A stretch of 58,151 bases of DNA from Rhodospirillaceae bacterium (GTDB taxonomy: Bacteria > Pseudomonadota > Alphaproteobacteria > Azospirillales > Azospirillaceae). The position numbers and the translations under genes were made by a program. Below are positions 43,242 through 53,669 of this stretch, piece by piece. The first letter of the stretch is position 1. Each line of letters opens with the position of its first letter. Where the stretch lies: assembly GCA_029267445.1 (NCBI GenBank), contig JAJUIU010000017.1:1-58151 (forward strand), given 5' to 3'. Below the pieces are notes generated by a model that did no database searches, was not told the origin of the DNA, and saw only the letters and a program-made list of their open reading frames with translations.

Positions 43242-45884
43242 ATGACGACGTCCCCGTTCTTCCACCTGTCTCTCGACCTCATGAGCGTCTCCAGCGCGGA
43301 CGGGCACCTTCTGGCGCTCAACCCGGTGTGGGAGAGCACGCTTGGCTGGTCGCGCGCGGAGCTGATGGCGGCGCGGTATTTCGCCTTCGTCCATCCCGAC
43401 GATGTGGAGCCGACGGTGCGGGCGACCCAGAACCTCGCCCGGGGTGAGGCCGTCGTCGCCTTCGAGAACCGCTACCGGCACAAGCGGGGCGGCTATCGCT
43501 GGCTGCAATGGAACGCCGCCCGGAACGAGGCGGACGGCCTGATCTACAGCATCGCCCGCGACATCACCCGGACCAAGCGGCTGGAGACGATCAACCGCTC
43601 CGTCGAGGAGACGACGGGTGTCGGAAGCTGGGAGATCGATCTCGCCACCGGCGATCTCTACTGGTCGCAGGCCACCCACGGCATCCACGGCACCGACCCG
43701 GAGACCTACCGCCCGAAGCTGGAGGACGGGCTGAGCTTCTATCCGCCCGAGGCCACCCGCGATCTGACCCCCGCCGTCGAGCGCCTGATGGCGGAGGGCA
43801 CGCCCTACAGCCTGGAACTGCCCTTCATCACCGCCGGGGGGCGGCGCACCTGGGTGCGGGCCACCTCGCATGCGGAGATGCGGGACGGCAAGCCCGTGCG
43901 TGTCTACGGCACCTTCCAGGACATCAGCCGGGAGCGGGAGGAGCGGGAGAAGCTGCTGGCTTTCAAGGACATTGTGGAGCTGGCGAACGACGGCATCTGG
44001 GTCGTGGACGCGGCGGGGCGGACGCTCTACGCCAACCGGCGCATGGCCGAGATGCTGGGCTACCCGCTCGAGGAGCTGCTGGGAGCCGACAGCACGGCAA
44101 GCCTGCTGGAGGAGGGCCTCTCCCTCGTTGCCCGGCACAGGGCGGAGCCTCTGTCAGACCGCGCCGACCGCGACGACATCCGGCTGAGGCGCAAGGACGG
44201 CAGCGTCTTCTGGGCGTCCATCTCGACCCGCCAGCGCGTGGACGCGGACGGGCGCCTGATCTCCTGCACCGCGCTGGTCACCGACATCGACGAGCGCAAG
44301 CGGATGGAGCTCGAGCTGGAGCACAGCCGCGCCCGGCTGGAGGAGGCGCAGGCGATCGCCTGCCTCGGCAATTGGGAGGTCGACCTCGCGACCGGGGAGC
44401 TCTACTGGTCCGACGTGATCTTCGAGATCTTCGGCCTGGACAGGAGCCGTGTGACGCCCAGCCTGGACGTCTTCAACGCCGCCGTCCACCCGGAGGACAT
44501 CCCGGCCGTGCGGGCGAGCGAGGCCAGGGCGGCGGAGACGGGGCTGCACGACGTGCAGCACCGCGTGGTGCGCCCCGACGGGACGATCCGCTGGGTGCAC
44601 GAGCTGGCCCGGATGGAGCGGAACGCCGCCGGGGAGCGCACACGCCTGATCGGCACCGTGCAGGACATCACCGCGCAGAAGCGGGTTGAGCTGGACCTGG
44701 AGGCCGCGCGGCGGCTGGCGGACGACGCCAACCGGGCGAAGTCGGAATTCCTGGCCACCATGAGCCATGAGATCCGCACGCCGATGAACGGCGTGCTGGG
44801 CATGCTGGGCCTGCTGCTGGACGGCGATCTGACGCCCCGGCAGCGGGAGCATGCGGAACTGGCCCGCCACTCGGCCGAACAGCTCCTGACCGTGGTCAAC
44901 GACATCCTGGACTTCTCCCGCGCTGAGGCGGGGCGGATCGAGCTGGAGATCGTGCCCTGCCGCGTCCCCGACGTGCTGGAGGAGGTGGTGGCGCTGCTCC
45001 GGTCCCAGGCGGAGCGCCAGGGGGTGGCCCTGAACCCACCGGTGATCGCGGACGGCCTGCCCGACACGGTGTTGGCGGACCCCACGCGGCTGCGCCAGAT
45101 CCTCTTCAACCTCGTGGGCAACGCCCTGAAGTTCACGCCCGCCGGCAGCGTGACCATCCGCGCCGGCCACCGCCCCCTGGCGGACGGGCGGGTGGAGCTG
45201 CATGTCGCGGTGGAGGACACCGGCATCGGCGTCGATCCGTCCATCCGCGGCCGGCTGTTCAAGCCCTTCTCCCAAGGCGACAGTTCCACCGTCCGGCGCT
45301 TCGGCGGCTCGGGCCTCGGCCTCGCCATCTCCCAGCGGCTGGTGGAGCGGATGGAGGGGCGGATCGGCTTCGACAGCGCGCCCGGCCGGGGCAGCACCTT
45401 CTGGTTCAGCGTGCCCGTCGCCCTGCCCCCGGCCGGTGCGGCCCCCTGCGGCCCCGCCATGGTGCCCGCCGGGACGGCGTCCGAGGCCGCCCCCGCCGAC
45501 GCGCGGTCGGCGCTGCGGGTGCTGCTGGCGGAGGACAACCACATCAATCAGAAGCTGATGCGGGCCCTGCTGGACAGCGCCGGCCACCGGGTCGACGTGG
45601 CCGCCAATGGCCGGGAGGCGGTGGAGGCCGTGCAGCGGGCGCACTACGACCTGGTGCTGATGGATGTGCAGATGCCGGTGATGGACGGCATCGCCGCCAC
45701 CCGCGCCATCCGCGCCCTGCCGGGGGCGCCGGGCCGCACGCCGATCATCGCGCTGACGGCCGACGCCCAGCACGGCCGCGAGCGGGACTACCGCGACGCC
45801 GGAATGGACGAGGTCGTCTACAAGCCGATCGACGCCAAGGCCCTGCTCGCCGCCCTGGAACGCCTGGCCCGCTGCCCGGCCTGA
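43242..45884 (+). CDS. Soluble hybrid histidine kinase with four PAS domains and a receiver
   Basis: An 880-residue cytoplasmic kinase with no transmembrane helix. Four PAS/PAC units precede the kinase: ~1-115 (ending YSIARDITRTKRLE), ~125-235 (GSWEIDLATGDLYWSQ... TFQDISREREE), ~240-360 (IVELANDGIWVVDAAGRTLYANRRMAEMLGY) and ~370-490 (GNWEVDLATGELYWSDVIFEIFGLD). Units 2 and 4 are clearly similar to each other. HisKA has EFLATMSHEIRTPMNGVLGMLG with His509. HATPase_c shows NALKFTPAG, DTGIGVD and GGSGLGLAISQRLVERMEG. The C-terminal receiver has LLAEDNHINQKL, phospho-acceptor Asp808 in LMDVQMPVMDG, and VYKPID. It may pass phosphate to an unlinked Hpt protein. Signal unknown; redox or light cofactors are possible in PAS domains. 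Confidence 0.93.
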   Translation: MTTSPFFHLSLDLMSVSSADGHLLALNPVWESTLGWSRAELMAARYFAFVHPDDVEPTVRATQNLARGEAVVAFENRYRHKRGGYRWLQWNAARNEADGLIYSIARDITRTKRLETINRSVEETTGVGSWEIDLATGDLYWSQATHGIHGTDPETYRPKLEDGLSFYPPEATRDLTPAVERLMAEGTPYSLELPFITAGGRRTWVRATSHAEMRDGKPVRVYGTFQDISREREEREKLLAFKDIVELANDGIWVVDAAGRTLYANRRMAEMLGYPLEELLGADSTASLLEEGLSLVARHRAEPLSDRADRDDIRLRRKDGSVFWASISTRQRVDADGRLISCTALVTDIDERKRMELELEHSRARLEEAQAIACLGNWEVDLATGELYWSDVIFEIFGLDRSRVTPSLDVFNAAVHPEDIPAVRASEARAAETGLHDVQHRVVRPDGTIRWVHELARMERNAAGERTRLIGTVQDITAQKRVELDLEAARRLADDANRAKSEFLATMSHEIRTPMNGVLGMLGLLLDGDLTPRQREHAELARHSAEQLLTVVNDILDFSRAEAGRIELEIVPCRVPDVLEEVVALLRSQAERQGVALNPPVIADGLPDTVLADPTRLRQILFNLVGNALKFTPAGSVTIRAGHRPLADGRVELHVAVEDTGIGVDPSIRGRLFKPFSQGDSSTVRRFGGSGLGLAISQRLVERMEGRIGFDSAPGRGSTFWFSVPVALPPAGAAPCGPAMVPAGTASEAAPADARSALRVLLAEDNHINQKLMRALLDSAGHRVDVAANGREAVEAVQRAHYDLVLMDVQMPVMDGIAATRAIRALPGAPGRTPIIALTADAQHGRERDYRDAGMDEVVYKPIDAKALLAALERLARCPA

Positions 45885-45909
45885 GCGGCGGGCCCACCGG
45901 CGGTCCGGA

Positions 45910-48063
45910 TCACCCGCCCGCCGGCACCAGCCCGCGCACCTTCAGCAACGCCCCGATCTCCGGCTCCCGGCCGCGGAATTCGCGGTAGAGCGCCATCGGG
46001 TCGCGGGTGTCGCCGCCGCTGTAGATCGCGTGCAGCTTGGCCGCCAGCTCCGGCTGGAAGATGTCGCCCGCCTCCTTGAAGGCGGCGAAACCGTCCGCGT
46101 CCAGCACCTCCGCCCACATATAGCTGTAGTAGCCGGCGGCGTAGCTGTCCCCCTGGAACAGGTGCAGGAAGTGGGGCAGCCGATGGCGCATCACCATGCC
46201 GTCCGGCATGCCGATCTTCGCCAGCGCCTCCGCCTCGAACGCCGCGGCGTCCACCTCCGTCCCCGGCGGCAGGTCGTGCAGCGCCATGTCCACGAGGCCG
46301 GACGACAGGTACTCCACCGTGGCGAAGCCCTGGTTGAAGGTGCGCGCCGCCAGGATGCGGTCCAGCAGCGCCTGGGGCAGCGGCTCCCCGGTCCTGTGGT
46401 GCCGCGCATACTTGCGCAGCGTCTCCGGCTGGGACAGCCAGTGCTCATAGACCTGGGAGGGGAACTCCACGAAGTCCTGCATCACGTTGGTGCCGGCCTG
46501 GGACGGGTACTTCGCCTTGGTCAGCAGGCCGTGCAGCCCGTGCCCGAACTCGTGGAACAAGGTCTCCGCGTCGTCGTAGCTGAGCAGGGTCGGCTCGCCC
46601 TTCGCGAAGTTGTTGTTGTTGGAGATGATCGGCGTCACCTCGCCGTCCAGGTTCCGATAGTCGCGGTAGCTGCTCATCCAGGCGCCGGACCGCTTCTCCG
46701 CCCGGGCGAAATTGTCCTGGAGGAACAGGCCGACATGCCGGCCGTCGCGGTCCTTCACCTCGTACATCCGGACATCGGGGTTGTAGACCGGGATGTCGGG
46801 CCGGGGGGTGAAGCTGACGCCGAACAGGCGGGTGGCCGTGTCGAACGCCGCCTGGACGATGTTCTCCAGCTGGAAGTACGGCTTCACCTCCGCCTCATCC
46901 AGGTCGAACTTCGCCTTGCGCACCTTCTCGGCGTAATGGCGCCAGTCCCAGGCCTGGATCGGCTCGTTCATGCCCTCGGCCGCCGCCTGGGCCTGGAGCA
47001 TCGCCCGCTCCTCCTCCAGCCGTGCCGTGGCCGGGCCCCAGACCTTCAGCATCAGCTCCTGGGCCGCCTCCGGCGTCTTCGCCATGGTGTCGGCCAGCTT
47101 GAAGGCGGCGAAGCTCTCGAAGCCCAGCAGCTTCGCCCGCTCGCCGCGCAGGGCGACGATCCGCGCGATCAGCGCCTTGTTGTCGGTGGCGTTGCCGTTG
47201 TCGCCGCGCGCGATCCAGGCCTTGAAGGCCGTCTCCCGCAGGTCGCGCCGGGCGGAGAAGGTCAGGAACGGCTCGATGGAGGAGCGCGACAGCGTGATGA
47301 CATGCTTGCCCGGCAGGTTCCGGTCCTTCGCCGCCTGGGCCGCCGCCGACCGCACGAAGTCCGGCAGTCCGGCGAGGTCGGCCTCCCCGTCCAGCACCAG
47401 CTGCCAGGACTTCTCGTCCGCCAGCACGTTCTGGCCGAAGGTCGTGGTCAGGGTCGCCAGCTCCTCCGTGACGGCGGCGAGGCGCTGCTTCCCGGCCGCG
47501 TCCAGCTGGGCGCCCGCGCGCACGAAGTTCAGGTGGTAGCGCTCCAGCAGCCGCGTCTGCGCCTCGTCCAGCCCCAGCGTCGCGCGGCGGCGGTAAAGCC
47601 CGTCGATGCGGGCGAAGAGATCGCCGTCCAGGTGGATGCGGCTGCTGTGCTGGGCCAGCTTCGGCGCCATGTCCAGCTCGATCGCCTGCAGCGCGTCGTT
47701 GGTCTGGCTGCTGGTCAGGTTGTCGAACACCAGCTGCGTGCGGGTCAGCAGCGCACCCGTCCGCTCCATCGCCTCGATGGTGTTGGCGAAGGTCGGCGCC
47801 TCGGGGTTCGTGGCGATGGCCCGCACCTCGGCCAGCTGCTCCGCCATGCCCCGCTCCAGTGCGGGCGGGAAATGCTCGGGCCGGATGATGTCGAAGGGCG
47901 GGGAGGCGAAGGGTGTCGTCCAGTCCTGGAAGAACGGGTTGGCCGCCGCCAGCTCCGCCGAGAGGGCGGCGGGCGCGGTTGCGGCCGGGGCCGGACCGGC
48001 GGCGCCGTGCGCGGACGCGGAGAGTGCCATGACGCTGATGCCGAACACGAGCGCGATCCTCAT
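45910..48063 (-). CDS. Exported M3-family peptidase (peptidyl-dipeptidase Dcp-like), copy 2
   Basis: A 717-residue zinc metallopeptidase with a signal peptide (MRIALVFGISVMALSASAHGAA). TLFHEFGHGLHGLL is the zinc motif, NNNNFAKGEPTLLSYDDAE precedes it and QGDSYAAGYYSYMWAEVLDADGFAAFKEAGDIF is the distal block. It is clearly paralogous to copy 1 at 31246-33399: same length, and shared blocks such as NPEAPTFANTI versus NPEPPTFDNTI and KHVITLSRSSIEPFLTFSARRDLRE. Both should trim dipeptides from peptides in the periplasm. It is convergent with the hybrid kinase and divergent from the NTF2-like gene. Confidence 0.93.
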   Translation of the reverse strand: MRIALVFGISVMALSASAHGAAGPAPAATAPAALSAELAAANPFFQDWTTPFASPPFDIIRPEHFPPALERGMAEQLAEVRAIATNPEAPTFANTIEAMERTGALLTRTQLVFDNLTSSQTNDALQAIELDMAPKLAQHSSRIHLDGDLFARIDGLYRRRATLGLDEAQTRLLERYHLNFVRAGAQLDAAGKQRLAAVTEELATLTTTFGQNVLADEKSWQLVLDGEADLAGLPDFVRSAAAQAAKDRNLPGKHVITLSRSSIEPFLTFSARRDLRETAFKAWIARGDNGNATDNKALIARIVALRGERAKLLGFESFAAFKLADTMAKTPEAAQELMLKVWGPATARLEEERAMLQAQAAAEGMNEPIQAWDWRHYAEKVRKAKFDLDEAEVKPYFQLENIVQAAFDTATRLFGVSFTPRPDIPVYNPDVRMYEVKDRDGRHVGLFLQDNFARAEKRSGAWMSSYRDYRNLDGEVTPIISNNNNFAKGEPTLLSYDDAETLFHEFGHGLHGLLTKAKYPSQAGTNVMQDFVEFPSQVYEHWLSQPETLRKYARHHRTGEPLPQALLDRILAARTFNQGFATVEYLSSGLVDMALHDLPPGTEVDAAAFEAEALAKIGMPDGMVMRHRLPHFLHLFQGDSYAAGYYSYMWAEVLDADGFAAFKEAGDIFQPELAAKLHAIYSGGDTRDPMALYREFRGREPEIGALLKVRGLVPAGG

Positions 48064-48315
48064 CGAGTTGATTTTTCCTCAGGCGAGAATTGCAGGCGGG
48101 GGCGCCCGGCTTCAAGGGGAAGGTCGGGGGCGGACGGGAGGCCGGAAGGTGGACAGCCGGCTCCACCCCGGCAAGCGCGCGGAAGGTGGTCGACACCGCA
48201 ATATCGTGGAATCCGGCGCACGCGGTCGGAAGCATGCGCCGGTCCAACGGGTCATATGGTTGGCACGCCCTACGGCGCTCAACGCCTGCAAATGCATGAC
48301 AAGAGGGACCCGCCG

Positions 48316-48747
48316 ATGCTGACGCCCGCCGACCGTCTGGAGATCCTGGACCTCTGCGCCCGCTACAACACCTGCACCGACGACAAGGATGTCGACGGCT
48401 TCATGGACTGCTGGGCCGACGAGGTCCTGTTCGAAAGCCCGTTCGGCACCTTCGACAGCCGCGAGGCCCTGCGCGCCTTCGAGGATGAGCATGTCAACCG
48501 GGGCATGGCCGTGGGCAAGCGGCACCTGGGCCTCAACGTCTCCATCATGGACGGTGGCGAGGGTGTCGCCTACGTCACCGCCGACCTGATGGTGGTGGAG
48601 GTGGCCGACGCGCCGCGCATCGTCGCCACCGTGCGCTACAACGGCAGCAAGGTCGTGAAGACGCCCAAGGGCTGGCGCTTCACCCACCGCAAGCTGGAAC
48701 TGGACCCCGGCTTCATGAAGCTGATGGGCTCCGCCCACGCGGCGTGA
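48316..48747 (+). CDS. NTF2/SnoaL-like protein
   Basis: A 143-residue protein with the NTF2 cone-fold pattern: DRLEILDLCARYNTCTDDKDVDGFMDCWADEVLFESPFGTFDSREALRAFEDEHV, then HLGLNVSIMDGGEGVAYVTADLMVVEV and GWRFTHRKLELD. The family includes limonene-epoxide hydrolase-like, scytalone dehydratase-like and ring-hydroxylating beta-subunit proteins. The pocket residues do not point to one reaction. GAGGGAC lies upstream of the ATG. It stands alone on the plus strand, opposite the second Dcp gene. Confidence 0.85.
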   Translation: MLTPADRLEILDLCARYNTCTDDKDVDGFMDCWADEVLFESPFGTFDSREALRAFEDEHVNRGMAVGKRHLGLNVSIMDGGEGVAYVTADLMVVEVADAPRIVATVRYNGSKVVKTPKGWRFTHRKLELDPGFMKLMGSAHAA

Positions 48748-48775
48748 GGGGTGGCCCGGGTGGTACGGGCCTCCA

Positions 48776-48972
48776 CCCCCACCCCCTCTCCGCTCGGGAC
48801 CCCCGGATCAAGTCCGGGGCAGGCTCTCTCCAGCAAGGGGGAGAGGGAGGACTTGGTACCGCCTCGGTTCCGCCTCGGCAGCATCGGGTGTCACAGGATC
48901 GGACGCCGGCAAAGTGAACCCTCTCCCCTTGCGGGAGAGGGTGGTGAGCGTCAGCGAACCGGGTGAGGGGTG
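48776..48972. repeat. Dispersed GC-rich palindromic repeat, copy 3
   Basis: The 265-base gap between the NTF2-like gene and the membrane protein holds repeat units related to copies 1 and 2. CCCTCTCCCCTTGCGGGAGA... with flank GGTGAGCGTCAGCGAACCGG lies at about 48918-48972. A more diverged unit interrupted by another palindrome lies at about 48776-48850. No gene is seen. Confidence 0.75.
48800..48819. repeat. CCCCGGA-TCAAG-TCCGGGG palindrome
   Basis: CCCCGGATCAAGTCCGGGG is a perfect 7-5-7 palindrome lying inside the repeat cluster. Very similar palindromes are scattered between genes in many alphaproteobacteria, so this is probably an independent small repeat that inserted into the larger element. 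Confidence 0.7.
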
Positions 48973-49012
48973 CCTGAGGGACGAAACCTTGCCGAACGGC
49001 CGATGAACCGGT

Positions 49013-49522
49013 TCAGCCCGCCAGCGTCAAGGCGGGCTTCTCCGCCGTCGGCTCCAACGGGCGCGGCCCCGACAGCCCGACCCAGCGCCGCATGTCGGCC
49101 TCGCCCAGACGCAGCGCCGCACCGATCAGTATCAGGACCCCGCCGACCATGAAGGGCAGCGCCCTGGCGGCCTCCTCCAGCCCAACGGCGGCGATGGTGG
49201 CGATGATGGCGGCACCGCCCAGCCCGGCCATGAACGCCACCGCGACGATGGCGCCCAGCCACGCCCAGTAGCGCCGCCGCCACAACCCGATGGCCAGCAC
49301 GGCGGCGACACAAGCCGGCACGCAGGCCGCCGCGAGGACGGTGAGCGACGCGATCGGCCCGGATTCGCCGCGCAGCCAGACGATGGCGATGGCGGGCGGC
49401 AGCATGATCAGCAGTGCCAGACAGGTGACCATCGCCGTGACCGGTGCGGGAATGTCCGACACCGGGCCGCCCGTCACATCCGGCGCCAGCCGCGCGCTGT
49501 GCTTGCCCTTCCAGATCGCCAT
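49013..49522 (-). CDS. Four-span membrane protein of unknown function
   Basis: A 169-residue protein with four predicted helices: VTAMVTCLALLIMLPPAIAIVWL, IASLTVLAAACVPACVAAVLAIGL, YWAWLGAIVAVAFMAGLGGAAIIATI and ALPFMVGGVLILIGAALRL. The N-terminus (MAIWKGKHSARLAPDVTGG) is cytosolic and the C-terminus polar. No family recognised and no linked pathway. It lies 72 bases after the pyruvate kinase-like gene on the same strand and may be transcribed with it. Confidence 0.7.
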   Translation of the reverse strand: MAIWKGKHSARLAPDVTGGPVSDIPAPVTAMVTCLALLIMLPPAIAIVWLRGESGPIASLTVLAAACVPACVAAVLAIGLWRRRYWAWLGAIVAVAFMAGLGGAAIIATIAAVGLEEAARALPFMVGGVLILIGAALRLGEADMRRWVGLSGPRPLEPTAEKPALTLAG

Positions 49523-49594
49523 GCCGCCCTCCCCGTCTCCCTGCCTAGAGGTGGTGGAAGGGCGGCGGCTGTCAACCGGGCCGGCGGCGCGCCC

Positions 49595-51124
49595 TCACCA
49601 GCTCCTGAGCGCCCGCAGCTTCGGCGTCTTCTTCACCTGGTGCTCGGCCATGGCGGTCAGGATGCGGTCCAGCGCCGCCACCGCCGCCGCCACGTTCGGC
49701 CCCTTGTTCAGCATGACGCATTCCGCCCGCGCGGCCATGGCGGCGTCGGTCATCTCGCCGCGCGTGGGCAGGCCCTTCTTCACCAGGCTCTCCAGCACCT
49801 GCGTGGCCCAGATCACCGGCACGTGCGCCGCCTCGGCCAGCCACAGGATCTCCTCCTGCATCTCGGCCGTCCGCTCGAAACCCAGCTCCACGGCCAGGTC
49901 GCCGCGCGCGATCATGATGCCGAAGGGCTGCCGCCCGGCCGCCGCCACGATGATGCCGGGCAGGTTCCGCACGGCCTTCGGCGTCTCGATCTTGGCGACC
50001 AGCCCCACCTTCTGCCAGTCCTGCGGCCGCAGCCGCGCCAGCTCCGCCTGCAGTTCCCGCACATCCTCGGCCGACTGCACGAAGCTGTATCCCACCATGT
50101 CGGCGTGCGCCGCGACGAAGCCCAGTGCCGCGCGGTCCTCGTCCGTCAGCGCCGCCAGCCCCAGGTCCGTGTCCGGGAAGTTCAGCCCCTTCTCCGGCTT
50201 CAGCTTGCGCCCGCCGGGCTCCGCGTGCAGCACCTTCATCACCGCCCCCTCGGGCCCCGTCTCCTCCACCACGCAGGCGACCTTGCCGTCGTCGATATAG
50301 ACGCGCTCGCCCGGCTTCACCCGGGCCACGATGGCGGGGATGGTGCAGGTCACCTGGTTCGGCACGCCGTCCCGGGCCGGAAACCCGTCCGCCAGCAGCA
50401 GCAGCCGCTCCCCCACCTCCAGCTTCACATCGTCGTCCGGCGTCAGCACCGCACCCGTGCGCACCTTGGGTCCGGCGAGGTCCATCAGCACCCGCACCCG
50501 CCGGCCGCACGCCTGCTCCGCCGCGCGCAGGTTGCGGATCATGCGCGCCCAGACCTCCGGCCCGTCATGGGCGCAGTTGATCCGCACCGCGTCGGTGCCG
50601 GCCTCCACCAGCCGGCGCAGGAAGGCGGGATCGTCCCCCGCCTCGGTCGGCAGCGTCACCAGGATGCGCACCACGCGGCGGTCGGGATGCTGTCCCAGCA
50701 GCTCGGCCGTGTTCCGCGCCAGCATCCGGTCCCCTCGGAAGTACCGCCGCGCTCCCGGAAAGGCCGCCGGCGGCGCCGCGCCCGCGATTCTGGACAGGGC
50801 CGCGATCACGCTGTCCAGGTTCGCCCTCACCCGCCCCTCGCAGCGGCCCAGGCTGGACAGACCCCAGGGCATCAGCCGCGTCTGCAGCTCCCGCAGGTCC
50901 CGCCGCCTGAGGCTCAGATACCGGGCGAAGTTCCCGGCCGACAGGGCGAAGGCCCGCCGCGTCACCCCCGGCCGCCACCCCGCCAGCGTGCGCTCCGCTT
51001 CGGCCTCCACCGCGTCGCGCAGGCGGACCAGCGCGTCCAGCAGGGCGGAGGCCTGGGACGGGTCGGTAGTGTCGAGGCGGTCGCGCGGCATGGGTCCGGG
51101 CTCCGGGCGGGATGGTCGTGCCAT
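49595..51124 (-). CDS. Pyruvate kinase-like protein with N-terminal extension
   Basis: A 509-residue protein. The first ~145 residues are a helical region unlike classical pyruvate kinase. The barrel follows: VVRILVTLPTEAGDDPAFLRRLVEAGTDAVRINCAHDGPE, MDLAGPKVRTG, GERVYIDDGKVACVVEE, KVGLVAKIETPKAVRNLPGI (catalytic Lys and Glu), GIMIARGDLAVELGFE and VIWATQVLESLVKKGLPTRGEMTDAAMAARAECVMLNKGPN. It ends soon after, so the C-terminal allosteric domain is missing. Usual RLNFSHG is RINCAHD and usual DTKGPEIR is DLAGPKVR. It belongs to a divergent pyruvate kinase-like subfamily; PEP-to-pyruvate activity is plausible but not certain. Starts at 51124 or 51091. Confidence 0.8.
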   Translation of the reverse strand: MARPSRPEPGPMPRDRLDTTDPSQASALLDALVRLRDAVEAEAERTLAGWRPGVTRRAFALSAGNFARYLSLRRRDLRELQTRLMPWGLSSLGRCEGRVRANLDSVIAALSRIAGAAPPAAFPGARRYFRGDRMLARNTAELLGQHPDRRVVRILVTLPTEAGDDPAFLRRLVEAGTDAVRINCAHDGPEVWARMIRNLRAAEQACGRRVRVLMDLAGPKVRTGAVLTPDDDVKLEVGERLLLLADGFPARDGVPNQVTCTIPAIVARVKPGERVYIDDGKVACVVEETGPEGAVMKVLHAEPGGRKLKPEKGLNFPDTDLGLAALTDEDRAALGFVAAHADMVGYSFVQSAEDVRELQAELARLRPQDWQKVGLVAKIETPKAVRNLPGIIVAAAGRQPFGIMIARGDLAVELGFERTAEMQEEILWLAEAAHVPVIWATQVLESLVKKGLPTRGEMTDAAMAARAECVMLNKGPNVAAAVAALDRILTAMAEHQVKKTPKLRALRSW

Positions 51125-51216
51125 CCCGTCCTAACAGACCCGCGCCCCGCCGGTTTGACCCGGATCAACCGCCCGCCAACTGTCACGAAAGGTTCAAGAA
51201 GCGGACCCCCGCCCCC

Positions 51217-51777
51217 CTACCGCCCCGGCTCCTCCGCCACCTGTTCGGCCAGCGGCTTGGCGCAGAGCTGGCCCATGATCTCCGGCGGGGCCGGGCGCCA
51301 GGTCTGGCTCTTGCCCAGCAGCGAGATGCCCAGGATATAGCCCCGCACGCGCAGCTCCTCCGGCCCCTTGATCTCCATCCTGGCGCCGTAGGTCTCCCCG
51401 CTGGTGGGGTCGTAGACCTGGCCGCCGCCCCATTCGCCGGTCTCGCCCCGGCCGCCCCGCCAGCGCAGATCCCACACCACCGGCAGGCCGCACAGCGCCC
51501 GCTTGCGCAGGTCCGGATCGGGGTTGCGGAAGTCGGTCGGGTCGTCGGGCGGATACTGGTCCGGCCGGCCCCACAGCAGCCGCCCGCACAGGCGGTCCGT
51601 GCGCGGTTCGCAGCGGTAGAACTCCACCGCCGCCTTGCCGTTCTCCATCAGCCACACGCCCTGGGGCACGATCCCGGCGCCAGACGCGGCCAGGGCGCCG
51701 CCGGCCGCCGTCGCCGCCCATCCGGCGAATCCCAGGGCCAAAGCCGCGACCATTCCGCGCGCGCGTTGCTTAAGCAC
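51217..51777 (-). CDS. Exported DUF2147 protein
   Basis: A 186-residue protein starting at GTG 51777 (GAGGGG five bases upstream). [30 protein letters not shown] is a signal peptide. The mature part has the DUF2147 pattern: [93 protein letters not shown]. The family is periplasmic and of unknown function; the repeated 'G.v.dP..G..Y...' segment is typical. It diverges from lepA, leaving only 46 bases between starts. Confidence 0.88.
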   Translation of the reverse strand: MLKQRARGMVAALALGFAGWAATAAGGALAASGAGIVPQGVWLMENGKAAVEFYRCEPRTDRLCGRLLWGRPDQYPPDDPTDFRNPDPDLRKRALCGLPVVWDLRWRGGRGETGEWGGGQVYDPTSGETYGARMEIKGPEELRVRGYILGISLLGKSQTWRPAPPEIMGQLCAKPLAEQVAEEPGR

Positions 51778-51823
51778 GTCCGCCCCTCTATGTTCCTGCC
51801 GCGTCCAAGGCAGCCCGAACCTC

Positions 51824-53626
<1,803 letters not shown>

Positions 53627-53633
53627 GCGGGGT

Positions 53634-53652
53634 CAAGGCGAAATATGCCTTG
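53634..53652 (+). terminator. Weak hairpin after lepA
   Basis: CAAGGC-GAAATAT-GCCTTG forms a six-pair stem seven bases after the lepA stop, followed only loosely by T residues. It may end lepA transcription just before the convergent NACHT gene, or simply mark the junction of the island. Confidence 0.4.
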
Positions 53653-53669
53653 AAGAGCCTTTGTACGAA

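Noticed and set aside
46030-48315. Long plus-strand N-terminal extension of the NTF2-like gene
   Set aside because: It is antisense to the second Dcp gene; the NTF2 domain starts at ATG 48316 behind a ribosome-binding site.
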